DNA of 64,000 nt from Helicoverpa zea (taxonomy: Eukaryota; Arthropoda; Insecta; Lepidoptera; Noctuidae), in contig NC_061473.1 in assembly GCF_022581195.2 (NCBI RefSeq), positions 7,316,001 through 7,380,000 of the forward strand. The letters are read 5' to 3'. Positions within the stretch are counted from its first letter, which is position 1; the number at the start of each line of letters is the position of its first letter. The translations under genes were made by a program, and so were the position numbers. Positions 11,356 through 22,800 of this stretch are shown here, piece by piece. The notes beneath the pieces were generated by a model, which saw only the letters and a list, made by a program, of their open reading frames with translations, had not been told where the DNA came from and ran no database searches.

Positions 11356-11592
11356 GAGAGATGTAGTGTATGCAGGTACATGTGCATCATTGTATAGGTT
11401 ATGTCATTATTATGACGCCTCGTGCGCATACGTCACTCGGTTATAAATACCGGATCGAGCGGTGGGGAGTCGGTCGTTGTCAGACTGTCGACCTGTGTGG
11501 TGGTGCTTTGGCGAGTCGATTAACATAATAAAATGAGCGTACTTAGCGTGGGCACGGCATCAGAATAATATTCTTCCACCGGCACACTTTTT
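11356..11592 (+). repeat. Possible solo LTR or LTR fragment
   Basis: A purine run (AACAAGGGAGAGA) immediately precedes TGTAGTGTATGC, like a polypurine tract abutting a TG-starting LTR. About 90 bp later there is a TATAAATA box (11442-11449), and AATAAAATGAGC follows near 11527. The end is not defined: a CA at about 11585 is possible, but I see no partner LTR and no target duplication. The TATA box could instead belong to an unrelated promoter. Confidence 0.35.
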
Positions 11593-11599
11593 TGGATGA

Positions 11600-12180
11600 T
11601 GTTTTAGTGACATATGATGATGAACAAAATGAATAAAGATGTAAAAACTACAATGGATTTTGTATTATTTGACTCCCAGTTTATTATATTCATTAATATA
11701 AACAGTATTGATGGAATATAAGAATCTTAAATAACTTTGAAATGCTAAGTTTTTTGTAAACCATTTCTTTTACTAATTAATTGTAAGAATTGCTCCCTAT
11801 TATTATCATTATTTTATATTTGTGTGCACAGAGGGCCTAAATTACTATGGCGACTTGGCATTCCCCTTTCAAGACGTCATGGTGAAACAACCATTCACCA
11901 AGAAAATATTTACACCTCAGAAGGCTCTTGGTTTATTCCTATCTCTGAAGCTGTCAAAATGGCAATACATGACATTGAGAGAGACAGCTATACGAGAAGG
12001 CATTCGCATTACCAAATGCAAAAAGAGAAGAAAGAATGTTACCCACCAGAGAACTCTGATTCTTCGGCTAAAATTACTCTGCAAAGTCTACTTGACATTA
12101 CAGCCAAAAGAATATTAATCTTTACCTGATAGAAGACAAAACAGTTTGGAAAAACCAAAAACCTTGTTCACCAGCTTTAT
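11600..12180. other. Unidentified; overlapping short open frames at 11822-12129
   Basis: Two plus-strand frames of about 100 codons overlap almost completely (11822-12118 and 11824-12129). A 'tgtgcacag' acceptor-like site precedes them. The second frame (with WFIPISEAVKMAIHDIERDS) has the more protein-like composition. I do not recognise a family and there is no upstream exon that I can join. The rest of the interval is AT-rich without a gene. Confidence 0.3.
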
Positions 12181-12233
12181 TTATAATTATTTATAATGCC
12201 CGAGCATTATGCATAATGTCTAGCTTTATCGGG

Positions 12234-12939
12234 CCAAGTGATTAATAACTATCTTAACTTCATTATTTATCACATTGTACGGGCATTATTATATTGGTAC
12301 ATGATAGTTGGGCAATTTGATAATAAAGCTATATTTTATGCGGTGCGAGGGTGGCAGTTGTTCTAATAAATAAATCCTGTTACTTGCTACATATTTTATG
12401 ATTATTGTTTTAAATTATATGTTCTATTTTAATGGAAAATTACAAGTCTAGCCACAAAATTATTAATTGGGCAATTGTCATCTGATTTACTTACTCGGCC
12501 TCGTTTTTCTTGATCTCATTTTTCTTGGCTCGTTTTTTTTATGGTCGAATTTAATTTGGATTCAAAACATTGTATTAAAAATTGAACTTAGTGACGAAAA
12601 CGAATCGCTGCAAAACCGACTCCACGTAGTCTTGTCTGCCCTACCCCTAGAGTGCAATTCAAAACCGCGTAGGCGCGGAGGGGCGAGGCGGCGTGACAGA
12701 AGCCATGCTTGCTGCATGTTGCATGCTTACTTCCAAGCTGGGTCAATTAATATGGGATGTGTTATGTTAAAAAAATGAAATTAAATATGTTTGTATTACT
12801 TTGCCCAAAAGGTCACGGGCAATATGTATAGTGCCCGGTCAATTTGATTATTTGAATAATTATTATCAAATTGCACTCTCATATTGGGCATTTCTCATAA
12901 TGACCGGGCATTATGTATACTGCCCAATTTATCACTTGG
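12234..12939. mobile_element. Non-autonomous element with inverted ends, about 0.7 kb
   Basis: The left end (CCAAGTGATTAATAA at 12234) is inverted at the right end (TTTATCACTTGG, ending 12939). Internally, GGGCAATTTGATAATAA (12310 region) is matched by its complement near 12855-12872. Several GGGCATTAT-type motifs recur in both orientations inside and just outside these limits. No long reading frame is present, which fits a MITE-like derivative. The superfamily and target duplication are undetermined and the ends could lie a few bases further out. Confidence 0.5.
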
Positions 12940-12944
12940 TCCAT

Positions 12945-13065
12945 AACAGATACATAAAATAGAACATGTGTTTTTTATACCCTCTTAACTATAATCTGAT
13001 AAAAATATATTAGAAACATCCCTCCTATTTTATAATATAATTATCAAGTATTGAAAAAAGATAAT
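12945..13065. other. Spacer, no gene recognised
   Basis: AT-rich spacer between the inverted-end element and the 3' end of the minus-strand LINE. Confidence 0.4.
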
Positions 13066-13359
13066 ATATATTTTTATTTATTTTATTTATTTTTTCTTTA
13101 TTGGCTCGCCAACAATTGTGTACACTCATAATATTACAAAATTAATTATACTATAAATAAACTAAGTGTAACAATTTCTTACAGGTAAGCACAGCATGCG
13201 ATGTATCACAATAATTTATTTTGCCACATGCACTAAATTGTGGTCCTTAATGTGGGCTAAAAATGGATCAAATGCCAAATAATTATAAATATTTGCATGT
13301 TTTAAAGTTAGTAATTTAACACTAAAGAAATGAAGAAAAAAGAAAGATAATTGAAAAAT

Positions 13360-16258
13360 TTATACAGTGTTGAAGGTTATTTTATGGAACTTGCCAAGTG
13401 AGTCGGAATGCACATCAACAAGATCACTGTAGCTATTCAATAGCTTACACAGCCGGGGAATGATGGAGCTTGCGCCAAGAACTGTTCTACGGAGTGGGGG
13501 ATGCAAGGGAGTGATAGGAGCACGAGGGTATCTAGCGGGAACTCTGAATTTAAACTTGCTAAGTAACTGTGGACAGTCTATTTTGCACCGGAGTAGTTTG
13601 TATAAGAAAACTGCATCTGTGATTTTCCTACGTCTCTCCAATGAAATTATCTTAAAATGAGCAAGTCTGGCTTCATATGAGCGTTTCTTTTTTGCAACTC
13701 CGGATGAAAACGCCAGATGCCAAAGGAATCTTTTTTGTATTCGTTCCAGCCTTAGGTTATGTGTGGCATAGTGAGGTCTCCAGACTGTACTGCAGTATTC
13801 TAGAACGTTACGTACAATGCAATTGTATAGCAGAATCTTTGTGCTACTGCGCCTGAATCCAGCAACGTTCCTAATAACAAATCCCAACATCCTTGAAGCT
13901 TTTTTTATGATATTCTCAATATGAGGTACAAATGTGAGTTCTTTATCAAAGGTGACTCCTAAGTCTCTAATTTGGTTAACTTCCTGGATAACAACAGGAC
14001 CCACGCGATACTCCGATGGTACGAATTTCTTTTTCCTAGTGTATTTCATATGGTAGCACTTTTTTACGTTTAATTCCATGTCATTATCCGTACACCATTG
14101 AGCTAACGAGTCGATATCTCTCTGAAGTAATGCAGTATCATCATTTGATTCGATTAATCTGCAAAATTTTAGATCGTCTGCATACATGTAACATTCAGAG
14201 AACTGAAGGTAGTTAGGGATATCGTTAACGAACATATTAAATAGAACCGGACCGATGTGAGAGCCTTGTGGAACCCCTGAGGTGGTCTTGTAAGTCTCAG
14301 ATTGGTAACCATTAACAGCGACAAAGAAAAGACGGTTTTCCAGATAAGATTTTAACCAATTATAAAGGGTGCCGGTAATTCCATATGCCGATAACTTGTA
14401 CAAAAGTATGCTGTGGGGTACACGATCGAAAGCTTTACTAAAATCTGTGTATATTACGTCAAATTGTTTGCCGCTGTCAACGGCATCCACTAACATTTCC
14501 GTAAAAGTAACTAAATTTGTACAAGTTGATCTTGAACCTACAAACCCATGTTGAGAAGCGTTTAAATAAAGTTTAAAGTGAGACTGGATGTAGGGACAAA
14601 TCATGGATTCAAAAACCTTTGCGAGAGTAGATAAGATAGAGATGGGTCTATAGTTAACTATGTTATCATTATCATCACTTTTATAGATCGGCACGACCTT
14701 TGCTCTTTTCCAAGAGTCTGGAAAAACGCCAGTGGAGAGAGATTTGTTAAAAATTATTAGTAATGGGGGTACTAAGGCGGACGCGCATGTGGAAATAAAT
14801 ATAGGGGGTATGCCATCAGGACCAGCGCCTTTTCGAATATCCAGTGACTTCAGCTTATTTAAAAGGCTCTCTTGATCAATCACGGGTGCCGTCAGAGGTA
14901 GACTGTTGTTCTTCATATTATGTAGATACTCTGAGACAGGAGTGCAATTGGTCGTTTTTGCATCGCTAAAAACCGATGAAAAATAAGAGGCAAACATTTC
15001 GCAAATTTTAAAACCATCTGATGACACTGTAGTACCGTTAGTCATTGTGACGGGGAATGAACTAGAACCACCTCTTTTATCCTTAATGTATGCCCAGAAG
15101 CGATTCGGATTCCTAGAGATTTCATTTTCGATATTTTTTATATAATTATTATAACAACAAGTTGCCATATTAGCGCACCTCTTGCTCAACAAATTGAATT
15201 CAATTTTGTCCATTGGATTTTTATATATTTTGTGACGATTTCTTATCTTTTCTTTTTCTCTTAAGGCTCTTATCAGATTTTTATCAAACCAAGGGGGATA
15301 TTTTTTACGTCTAGATGAAGGCTTAGAAGGTCCATGCAATTGTATAACATTCATAATTTTATCATAAAAAATACGAAGCATTTCATTTACATCAGAAACG
15401 CCCTCAAATATTTTATTCTAGTTTACTTCGTTAAGGACTTTGCAAATGTTCTCGTAATCTAGTTTAAAAAAATTAGGTTTCGTATTTTGAGGATTGTAGG
15501 GTAGTCTTTGATCTATATTTGCTTTTAATAGAATTTCGATTGGGGGGTGCAGAGAATCAACAATGCTAAGGGGGTTTGGAGCAGCAGTGACACCCACAGA
15601 AGGTAGGTTGGTTAATACAAGATCCAATATCCGCCCGGACACATTTGTAATGCTATTGAGTTGCGCAAATTTGTGCATGTGAGTAAAGTCCAACAATATA
15701 TGACTGATACCAGGCGGAGTATAAGTGTTCGCTGAGTCACTTACCAAGTTCCAATTAATGATGCTTAAATTAAAATCACCAATAATGCAGGCATCTAGGC
15801 CTGTCCGCTCAAGGATGGCATTACAAGAATCTAAGAAATTTTCTAAATTTGTTCGCAGCACAGGCGGTGGTAGATAGACTGCGCACAGAGCCATTTGACG
15901 ATTAGATTTCATAAAAGGTAGCTCAATAGTTATCCAGAGATCCTCGCATTGACTCTCCCAGTGAACCATACGTTTCGATTTTATTGTCTTTAATACAGCG
16001 ATCAATACTCCTCCCCCATCCTTTTTCCTACCGTCTCTATCTCTTCTGTACACTATGTATCTGTTATCAAATAGCTCTGTGCTTAAGACAGAACTATTCA
16101 GCCATGTCTCAGTTAAAATTACAATGTCGTAGTTTTCTAAAGATAGTTGATGACAAAAATTGTGAGTTTTTGTTCGCAAACCTCTTGTGTTCTGGTAATA
16201 TATATTAATTTCTGCGAATTTTAATTGATAATCAAAATGCCAATACTTCGGAATAGGT
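13360..16258 (-). pseudogene. LINE ORF2: endonuclease-reverse transcriptase, one in-frame TAG
   Basis: The endonuclease part (16258-15421) has QNTRGLRTKTHNF, LTETWLN, GGGVLIAV and IGDFNLS, the APE-type nuclease signatures. After an in-frame TAG at 15420-15418 the same frame continues (NKIFEGVSDVNEM) into the reverse transcriptase (15381-13360). That part has GPDGIPPIFI, VPIYKSDD, NYRPISIL, FSKAFDRVPH, SGVPQGSHIGPVLF and the catalytic YADD block (YMYADDLKF). The stop lies where EVNWNKIF would fit, so TGG to TAG is a likely single change (inference). The frame is open from 16258, just past a TAG, but contains no ATG before the conserved QNTRG block. Initiation would therefore need a non-AUG codon or a lost ATG. 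Confidence 0.85.
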
Positions 16259-16274
16259 AACGATAAAATCTAAA

Positions 16275-17174
16275 TCAAGCTAATTTATCTAAGATGTCCT
16301 TGTTTCTAATTAGGATGTGCTCGGATTCTTGAACTTTACGCATGAATACGCGACCTCCTCTGACCCAGACATATTTATAGCCAAGTTCCTTAGCCTTAAT
16401 CCTCGCAGCAGCATGCAGAGACTTGTTCGTAGAGGAGAGGTGTTCCATAATATAAATTGCAGTCTTTGGTCCTGAGTAGCCGAGATGTGTAGTATTCAGC
16501 TTATTTTCTGAGTTATTTTTATTGAAACTAATAGAAGATGCAAGGAGTTGGTCGCGAATCCTAGGAGATGCGAGCTGTACTACTATTGAACGTGGGCGGG
16601 TATTTTTGGGATTGAGTTTAGCAACTCTGGTGCAATGCAAGATATCTCTATCCTCCATAGTACATCCAACCACCTTAGACAATGCTGCCACAATATGAAA
16701 CAAATTTTCCTGCTTCTTCTCTGGTAAGCACTGAATTTCGATATTATTGGATCTTGTTTGTTGTTCCAGCTGATTTATACGTTCTTTTAAGTCGCCAATA
16801 TTATTTTTCATATCCATATTTACCCTTTGCAAGTCTTTTATAATCTCTTTAGATGCGGCGTGCTCCTTTAGTAGATCCTCATACTGACTATTCATGAATG
16901 TCATAGAGTCAGTCATGACTGCAATTTTCTCATGAATAGGCTGTAACTCTCTGTTTAGGATGTTATTAGTACTTTCATTAATTTTTAACAGCATTTGCGA
17001 CAGTTCAGTTTTCATTACTTCCTGAATTATTTGACGAACATTATCTCGCGAAAGCTTTTCTTCAGTAGCCACCTGAGGTGGAGAGCTAAGAGCTTGTCTT
17101 TTGTTCCCTCTGGTGGTCGAAACATTACGCAGAGTTGTGGTGTCGGTCTTGTTTGTGGGAGAAACATCAGTCAT
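16275..17174 (-). CDS. LINE ORF1: coiled-coil protein with FP (few-polyhedra)-like domain
   Basis: This 299-residue frame starts with an ATG (MTDVSPTNKTD). The N-terminal third is polar and Lys-rich. Residues about 45-145 contain long amphipathic stretches (LKERINQLEQQ) that look like a coiled coil for trimer or dimer formation. Residues about 145-295 carry NNIEIQCLPEKKQENL, CTRVAKLNPKN, LNTTHLGYSG and YKYVWVRGGRVFMRK. These are typical of the ORF1 domain that insect LINEs share with baculovirus FP25K-type proteins. ORF1 proteins bind LINE RNA and accompany it to the target. The frame is uninterrupted. ORF2 begins about 17 bp after its TGA stop. Confidence 0.85.
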   Translation of the reverse strand: MTDVSPTNKTDTTTLRNVSTTRGNKRQALSSPPQVATEEKLSRDNVRQIIQEVMKTELSQMLLKINESTNNILNRELQPIHEKIAVMTDSMTFMNSQYEDLLKEHAASKEIIKDLQRVNMDMKNNIGDLKERINQLEQQTRSNNIEIQCLPEKKQENLFHIVAALSKVVGCTMEDRDILHCTRVAKLNPKNTRPRSIVVQLASPRIRDQLLASSISFNKNNSENKLNTTHLGYSGPKTAIYIMEHLSSTNKSLHAAARIKAKELGYKYVWVRGGRVFMRKVQESEHILIRNKDILDKLA

Positions 17175-17199
17175 ATCTAAAGTTTCTTGTATCCTGTTG

Positions 17200-17760
17200 T
17201 TGTATTACAATAGGCAATATACAAAATTTGTTCATATATTATAATAAAATATATGCATGAATAATGGAAATATTAAAAAAAGCTTCCAAAAAAAGAGGTC
17301 AAGCAGTATATAGAAGTTGCAAAAAGAGAATTATATATCAGATTCGAAGCCACGCCTCTGTGTACGCGGATCCAAGTAATGCTCCACTAGGCCAAATATT
17401 CTTGCAGGATGGTAGCGAATTAGGCGATCTGTTCCGTACTTGCGTCTTAGTAAGCGAAGCTTGTGGTTAGATTTATGACCATATTAGGTAGCGCATCGGG
17501 CCACTTCGTGCGTTCTGACTCACCACCAATCGACGAATAGGAGCTGCTCGCGCGGCCGTGACTCACTGTCTTTTACACTTGTAATGTTTGTATTCAATAT
17601 AATTTGCTTCTTTCTTCGTATTAGTTTAAATTTTCGAAGATATTTTATCACTAACACTATTATTAACTCTTGCGCCAACGCTTAAGTGTAATATTTTATT
17701 CGTATAGCTCTTGTAACACCAAGAAAAAAATATTTATAGCGGAGTGACTTGCAACACTCT
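17200..17760. other. No gene recognised
   Basis: A 68-codon frame (17264-17470) with no family I know is followed by a GC-richer patch (17490-17570). This may be the untranslated region or a fragment of another repeat. No splice-linked exons were found. Confidence 0.35.
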
Positions 17761-17771
17761 ATTGCTAGCGC

Positions 17772-18320
17772 GTGCGGCGTGCGAGCCATACGTTTATACG
17801 TTTTATGTATATGAAAATGTATAAGATATATCCGGGATATCCATTACTGTACCCCACCTTATTCTGCCTCGGTATGGTAGGTTACTACAGATTGGAAGTC
17901 AGACGTGAAGTGGCTTTGGCGACTTACCTGTTAAGAGTTCTGAGAGGTGACATAAAAAATTCGGGTCTTCTAACAGAGATAGGTTTTTGTGTACCGGACG
18001 AGTACGTGGGGCGGCGGCGCAGGCCGCGGCTGCTGGTGGTGCCGCGTGCGCGCACTAACTTGCTGCAGCGCGCTCCGCTCACTCGCGCGCTGCGCACTCT
18101 CAACACGGTGGCTGAGCACATCGACATATTTAACTGTACACTGAGCGAGTTCACAAGGGCCACTTACTGTGTAGTATGTAAGGATTAGTAGTTATTTTTT
18201 ACTGTGTAGTTAAGATATAGTTAAGGAGATATTAATTGTAAGTAGGTACTAAGTCGCATTAGATTTAAGTCTGTAAAGGCATAGTAACTTGGAGATGAAT
18301 AAATAAATAAATAAATAAAA
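17772..18320 (+). mobile_element. Jockey/CR1-like LINE, 5'-truncated 3' end
   Basis: The frame to 18188 encodes the C-terminal end of a LINE reverse transcriptase protein (YPLLYPTLFCLGMVGYYRLE, then RRPRLLVVPRARTNLLQ, TLNTVAEHIDIFNC). This tail corresponds in position and pattern to the C-terminus of the complete LINE at 13360-13700, but it comes from a different, more GC-rich family. A 130-bp 3' UTR ends in a tail of AAAT repeats (18297-18319). The missing 5' part is typical of incomplete reverse transcription. Confidence 0.7.
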
Positions 18321-18324
18321 ATAA

Positions 18325-18890
18325 GTTTTCTAATTATCTCACACTCAAAGACATTATTATAAGGATAAATAACCCCAAAATGTTATTTGTTTTTTAATAT
18401 TTTTAAAATAGTGGCGTCAATTTGAATATATTTTTTAAATACACAGTTAAGATTTTCAAACAATCAACTTTGTTTTTAGGCTGTTTTGCACATCTGAGGA
18501 CTTAAAAAAGCTCAAGTAAAGGAGGTTATACAAAATTGCCAAATTCCTCAAATACAATCAAAAATATTTTAATGGGAGTTTATGAAGATGAAAAAAAGAG
18601 ACAGAAGCAAGACATTCAACAAAAGAGTTGCACCCTTATGATTTATTTGATGCCAAATCAGAAATGTTTGCGAAAGTTCAAAAGTATGAATCAAAACTAT
18701 TGAGAAATAAATTTTCAAGGCGTGCGTATGAATCAAGCACAATTACAAGTCAAAATAGGTCTTATGTGACTAACTATGATACTGTTGTGCTGGAAGATTA
18801 TGGCAGCGCCATTACGAGCCAAGACAGGTCTAATGCGATTAACTATGAAACTGTTATGGTCAAATGTCGAGCTGTTCCTATGCTCCGTAG
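18325..18890. other. Unidentified; short open frame 18628-18894
   Basis: The frame contains two related segments (TSQNRSYVTNYDTVVLED and TSQDRSNAINYETVMVK), so it arose partly by a short internal duplication. I do not recognise the protein and no upstream exon joins it. Several stops precede it in frame. Confidence 0.3.
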
Positions 18891-18892
18891 AT

Positions 18893-19205
18893 AGATGGCG
18901 TTAATCGCGCAATGGTGTCATTACACGTGTTCGGTTCATGTTATTGTTTTAATTCATCGGAAAATCCATCAGAAAAATGTAAATAAACAGTAAAAAGGTG
19001 TAAAAAAATTAATATTAATATAATAAAAGTTTTACTACAAAGAAAATGCTCTAACGGAGTATAGATAATTCTATTAGTAATACGCGCAATGGTGTCGATC
19101 GTTACACGAGTTCGGTTCATGTTGTTTTAATTCATCGGAAAAAAGTAAATAAATAGTAAAAAGGTATGAAAAAAATAATAACAATATAATACTACTTTTA
19201 GTACA
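18893..19205 (+). repeat. Two tandem copies of a dispersed ~180-bp repeat
   Basis: GCGCAATGGTGTC followed by TTACACG(T/A)GTTCGGTTCATG, then TTTTAATTCATCGGAAAA and an A-rich part, occurs at about 18908-19020 and again at 19083-19195. A related copy (ATAGATGGCGTT...GTTACACGCATTTGG) lies at 26150-26230 in the same orientation. The two sets flank the P-element-type gene. No coding content. Confidence 0.65.
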
Positions 19206-19329
19206 AAGAAAATGCACGAACGGAGCACGGTCGTAACAGTTCGTATAGAAAAACTATGTACGGAGGCTGGTTAAGATATTTAGTTTTGAAAATTAACGAG
19301 AGGTGGCGCTTTGTTCAATTTTGTATATT

Positions 19330-19803
19330 TTTTTTCGTTAGCAACATTATAATGTGGTGTTGCTATCGACTGTTTGTCAGTTCTTTATACGCAAAATACT
19401 TACGTCTCTAACTTTGAAATAAGCTTTTTCTTCAGAAAAAAAAGAGGAATGCAAACTTCAAAGCATCTAAATCATAAACAAAATATGTCTACACATGTGA
19501 TCTACACTTACTTGTTGTTACTTGATATTTATTAAGGTAGAAAATCGCTTTGGTTTTTTCCAAGTGGTTTTGTAAATTTTTGTGTGTAATGGAACGCATA
19601 TATGTCATGGCGTCCGGCCGGTACCCTTTGCTTTAAAAGTTGTTGATTGTGTTGTGTGGTGCGTTCTCCTGTTTTTCCGTATATTTGTGGCTTTTCCGAC
19701 AACGTTTGCTTTCCAAAGGACACCGAAATCTCCGCTTTAATTTTACACCTGTGCGCACTACTTTGGACTCCGAGTTTTCTCTTTACGATTTGGATTTGAC
19801 GAT
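19330..19803. other. Putative 5' flank/UTR of the P-element-type gene
   Basis: No coding exon is supported here. Promoter elements cannot be assigned with confidence. The region lies immediately upstream of the first THAP exon, so it should contain the promoter and 5' UTR if the gene is expressed. Confidence 0.35.
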
Positions 19804-22800
19804 ATGGGATCTCCGTTCAGATGTTGTGTTCGTTATTGCACTACAACTCGCAGTAAGTTTTAAATATACTATTTTAATGTGGACTTTCCCATTATAAGTA
19901 TATACAGTACAGTATTATAGGAGATACCGTAGAACAATAATAATATGTCTTCATTTACAGGTGATGATTGCAATGTTATTTTGCATTCATTTCCCAACCC
20001 CGATAAGGAAGAGGACAGATTTAGATCTTGGGTCTACTCAATTGGGGGAGATATTCTGGTTTTGGATAACCAATTTGTATTCAAAAACAGAAAAATATGC
20101 CACAAGCACTTCGAAAGTAAATACCATACAAGAAGTTCAAGATTAAGTGCTAATGCAGTTCCTACTTTGCATTTAAAAGGTACTTGAAATGTGTTTTTGC
20201 CTGAGTACAACTATAGATTTTTATCTATACTATTACTATATAGGTAACTATCTATACTATACTAATATTATAAAGAGGAAAGACTTGATTGTTTGTATTG
20301 AATAGGCTTCTAAACTACTAAACCGATTGAGATAAAATTTGGTATGGACATAGATTAAAACCCGGTGAAAGACTTGGATTGACACCCAGGATTTTTCAGG
20401 ATGCGGGTGAAACCGCAGGCAGACAGCTAGTATAATATTAACAGGAAAGATTTAACTCAAAAACTACTGGTGTATCTACTTGGGAAACAAGTGAGACAAG
20501 TTGTTGCTGGATAAATACTGTCATGCATAGGATAGTTTTTATTTGAATATGAGAAGTAGTTCCCTTGGGATGTAGGTGAAACCGTGGGTGGACTGTACGT
20601 AGCTGTTTTCTGCAGCTTCACCCGTGTCCCGGGGGAACTTCTCCCCATACCTGGATAAAATATAGCCTATGTCACTCCCAGATAATATAAATATTTAATG
20701 GTGACAGAATTTTTAAAAATTTTCCAGTAGTGTTTGAGTTTATCCATTACAAACAAACAAACAAAGTTATCCTCTTTACAATATTAGTGTAGATGTAGAC
20801 TAGCGCTATGCCTGTGAACGTAATTTGAATAAGCATTACTGCTCAAAACACTTTCTATTTATTTGGGAATGAGAAATTTTACTGCAGTAAAAAGTTGGCA
20901 ATTAAATATGTGACCGACTCCACATTTGACACGATTTACATTTTGTTTTGCGTAATTATTACAATTAGTACTATGTTTTTAGTTTCAATTTAAACATGGC
21001 TTTGTAGCAGTTTCAACAATTATTCTATAGAGAAAAAATGCCAACCAAGGATATTTTGAAATATCATTTATTTAGTAAAATATAAATGTGACTGACACTA
21101 CATGCAAAAGGAAGTTGTTTTCGAGAGAATTTTTAAAGTTAAATAACCTTCCTTCGTCAAAGATTAAAAACAGGCACAATTTATTAAAAAAAAAAGAATA
21201 AGTGCTTTATCAAAAGTTTCTAAAAGTATATGTATTTCATTTACAGGCATACCTTGTAAAAGACCATTATCAGATGTTACCAATGTGACCAGTTACAATC
21301 CAATATTTGCTCAACCTTCAACATCCACAGCAGGTAAGCCATAATTTTGTTACTGAGGTAATCTTGAAAGCATGTTAGTGTTATTCAGTAAAGTGAAAAA
21401 GTTTAATTGTCACATCAACTTTATTTTTAAAGTAGTAAGTTTTTTTATTTGATAGAGTTAATATATGATTGTTGCACTTGACTTAACATTGGTATAAAAA
21501 ATATTTTGTAAATTATTTGTGATTTTTTCTTCAGAACTGGTTAACTTATTTTGGCAGGTCCACTTCATTCTGGTGAACCAATATCTATCAAGACCAGTGA
21601 ACTTGAGAAGCTAGCAGAAGCAGGTAAATTTCTTAAAACACTTATAGTTTTAACTAGCTTCCGACCGCGGCTTCGCCCGCGTCCAGTTCGGTTATATCGC
21701 GTTTCCAAGAGAACTCTCCAAAAGTCCGGGATAAAAACTATCCTACGTTCTTTCTCAATGTCAACTCTATCTCTGTACCAAATTTTATTTAATTCCGTTC
21801 AGTGGTTTAGACGTGAAAGCGTAACAGACAGACAGACAGACAGAGTTACTTTCGCATTTATAATATTAGTAGGGAAGTAGGGATTTAACCCCTATTTCAC
21901 CCCCACACTGGTAAAAAAAATAACTTTCAAAATGAACAAACGATTTTTTGTTTCTTATGACGTGATATTTGATGAACTTGTGTACTAACTTTCAACCCTT
22001 ATTTCACCCCCCAGCTGGTCGAAATTTCAAAAATGCTAGAAAAAATGTTTAATGATTTCTTATCAAGTGCTTAAATATAAAGTTTCATGGTTTTATCTTT
22101 TAAAATTAAGAAATCCCATACAAACTTTCAACCTCTATTTCAACCCCTTCATCCCTTTTTTTCGAAATAAAAAGTAGCCTATGTTCTGTCTCGGGGTCTA
22201 AAGATTGTCTGTACCAAATTTCATCAAAATCGGTTGCGAGGATTAAGCGGGAAAGCGTAACAGACAGACAGAGTTACTTTCGCATTTATTATATTAGTTT
22301 GGATTAAAATCAGTTGATAGGTATGGTAGATATATTTATTTTCTACCATCAATGTGTATTATTCAAGTATTCTATACAATACCTAGGCAATTTATAGAAT
22401 ACTTGGGGTGTTTAGGGTTAAACAATGTATGAAAAATTGCAAATTTGATTGTCCATTAAATACTTTGCCTAGGTAATGTATACCATACCTGCTGGTTCTT
22501 CAGCAGTGTATATATATATATTTTATTATGTTTATACATAAATGCATTAATTTAATTTTTCAGATTTAGGCAAACCTGTAAAGACTTCAGGAGTAAAACA
22601 TATTTCCCTAAAACAAGCAGCTGCAATGACAAAAAATGGTAAATATTTATTTCATAGATTGTATTAGTATACTATGTGGCGATAAGGTTATCACTAGGGA
22701 AATTGTTTATTTATTTAATACAATTATTAGATCAATAGTTAACTGTGTACTATTTTATGTGATACTGATAACATTATCGCTACACTGTATATTGCAGTAA

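Larger units (their letters stand above)
13068..17200 (-). mobile_element. Nearly intact jockey/CR1-like LINE
   Basis: The element reads on the minus strand: ORF1 (17174-16275), ORF2 with endonuclease and reverse transcriptase (about 16258-13360), then a 3' UTR of about 260 bp with an AATAAA-type signal near 13103-13098 and an A/T-rich simple tail (13102-13070). It is about 4.1 kb long, the usual size for a complete element of this group. The only obvious coding lesions are one in-frame TAG in ORF2 and the lack of an ATG at the ORF2 start. The 5' UTR is short or incomplete and the 5' boundary is approximate. I did not find a clear target duplication. Confidence 0.85.

Noticed and set aside
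17264..17470. 68-codon frame next to the LINE
   Set aside because: There is no recognisable domain, no joined exon and a stop-rich neighbourhood.
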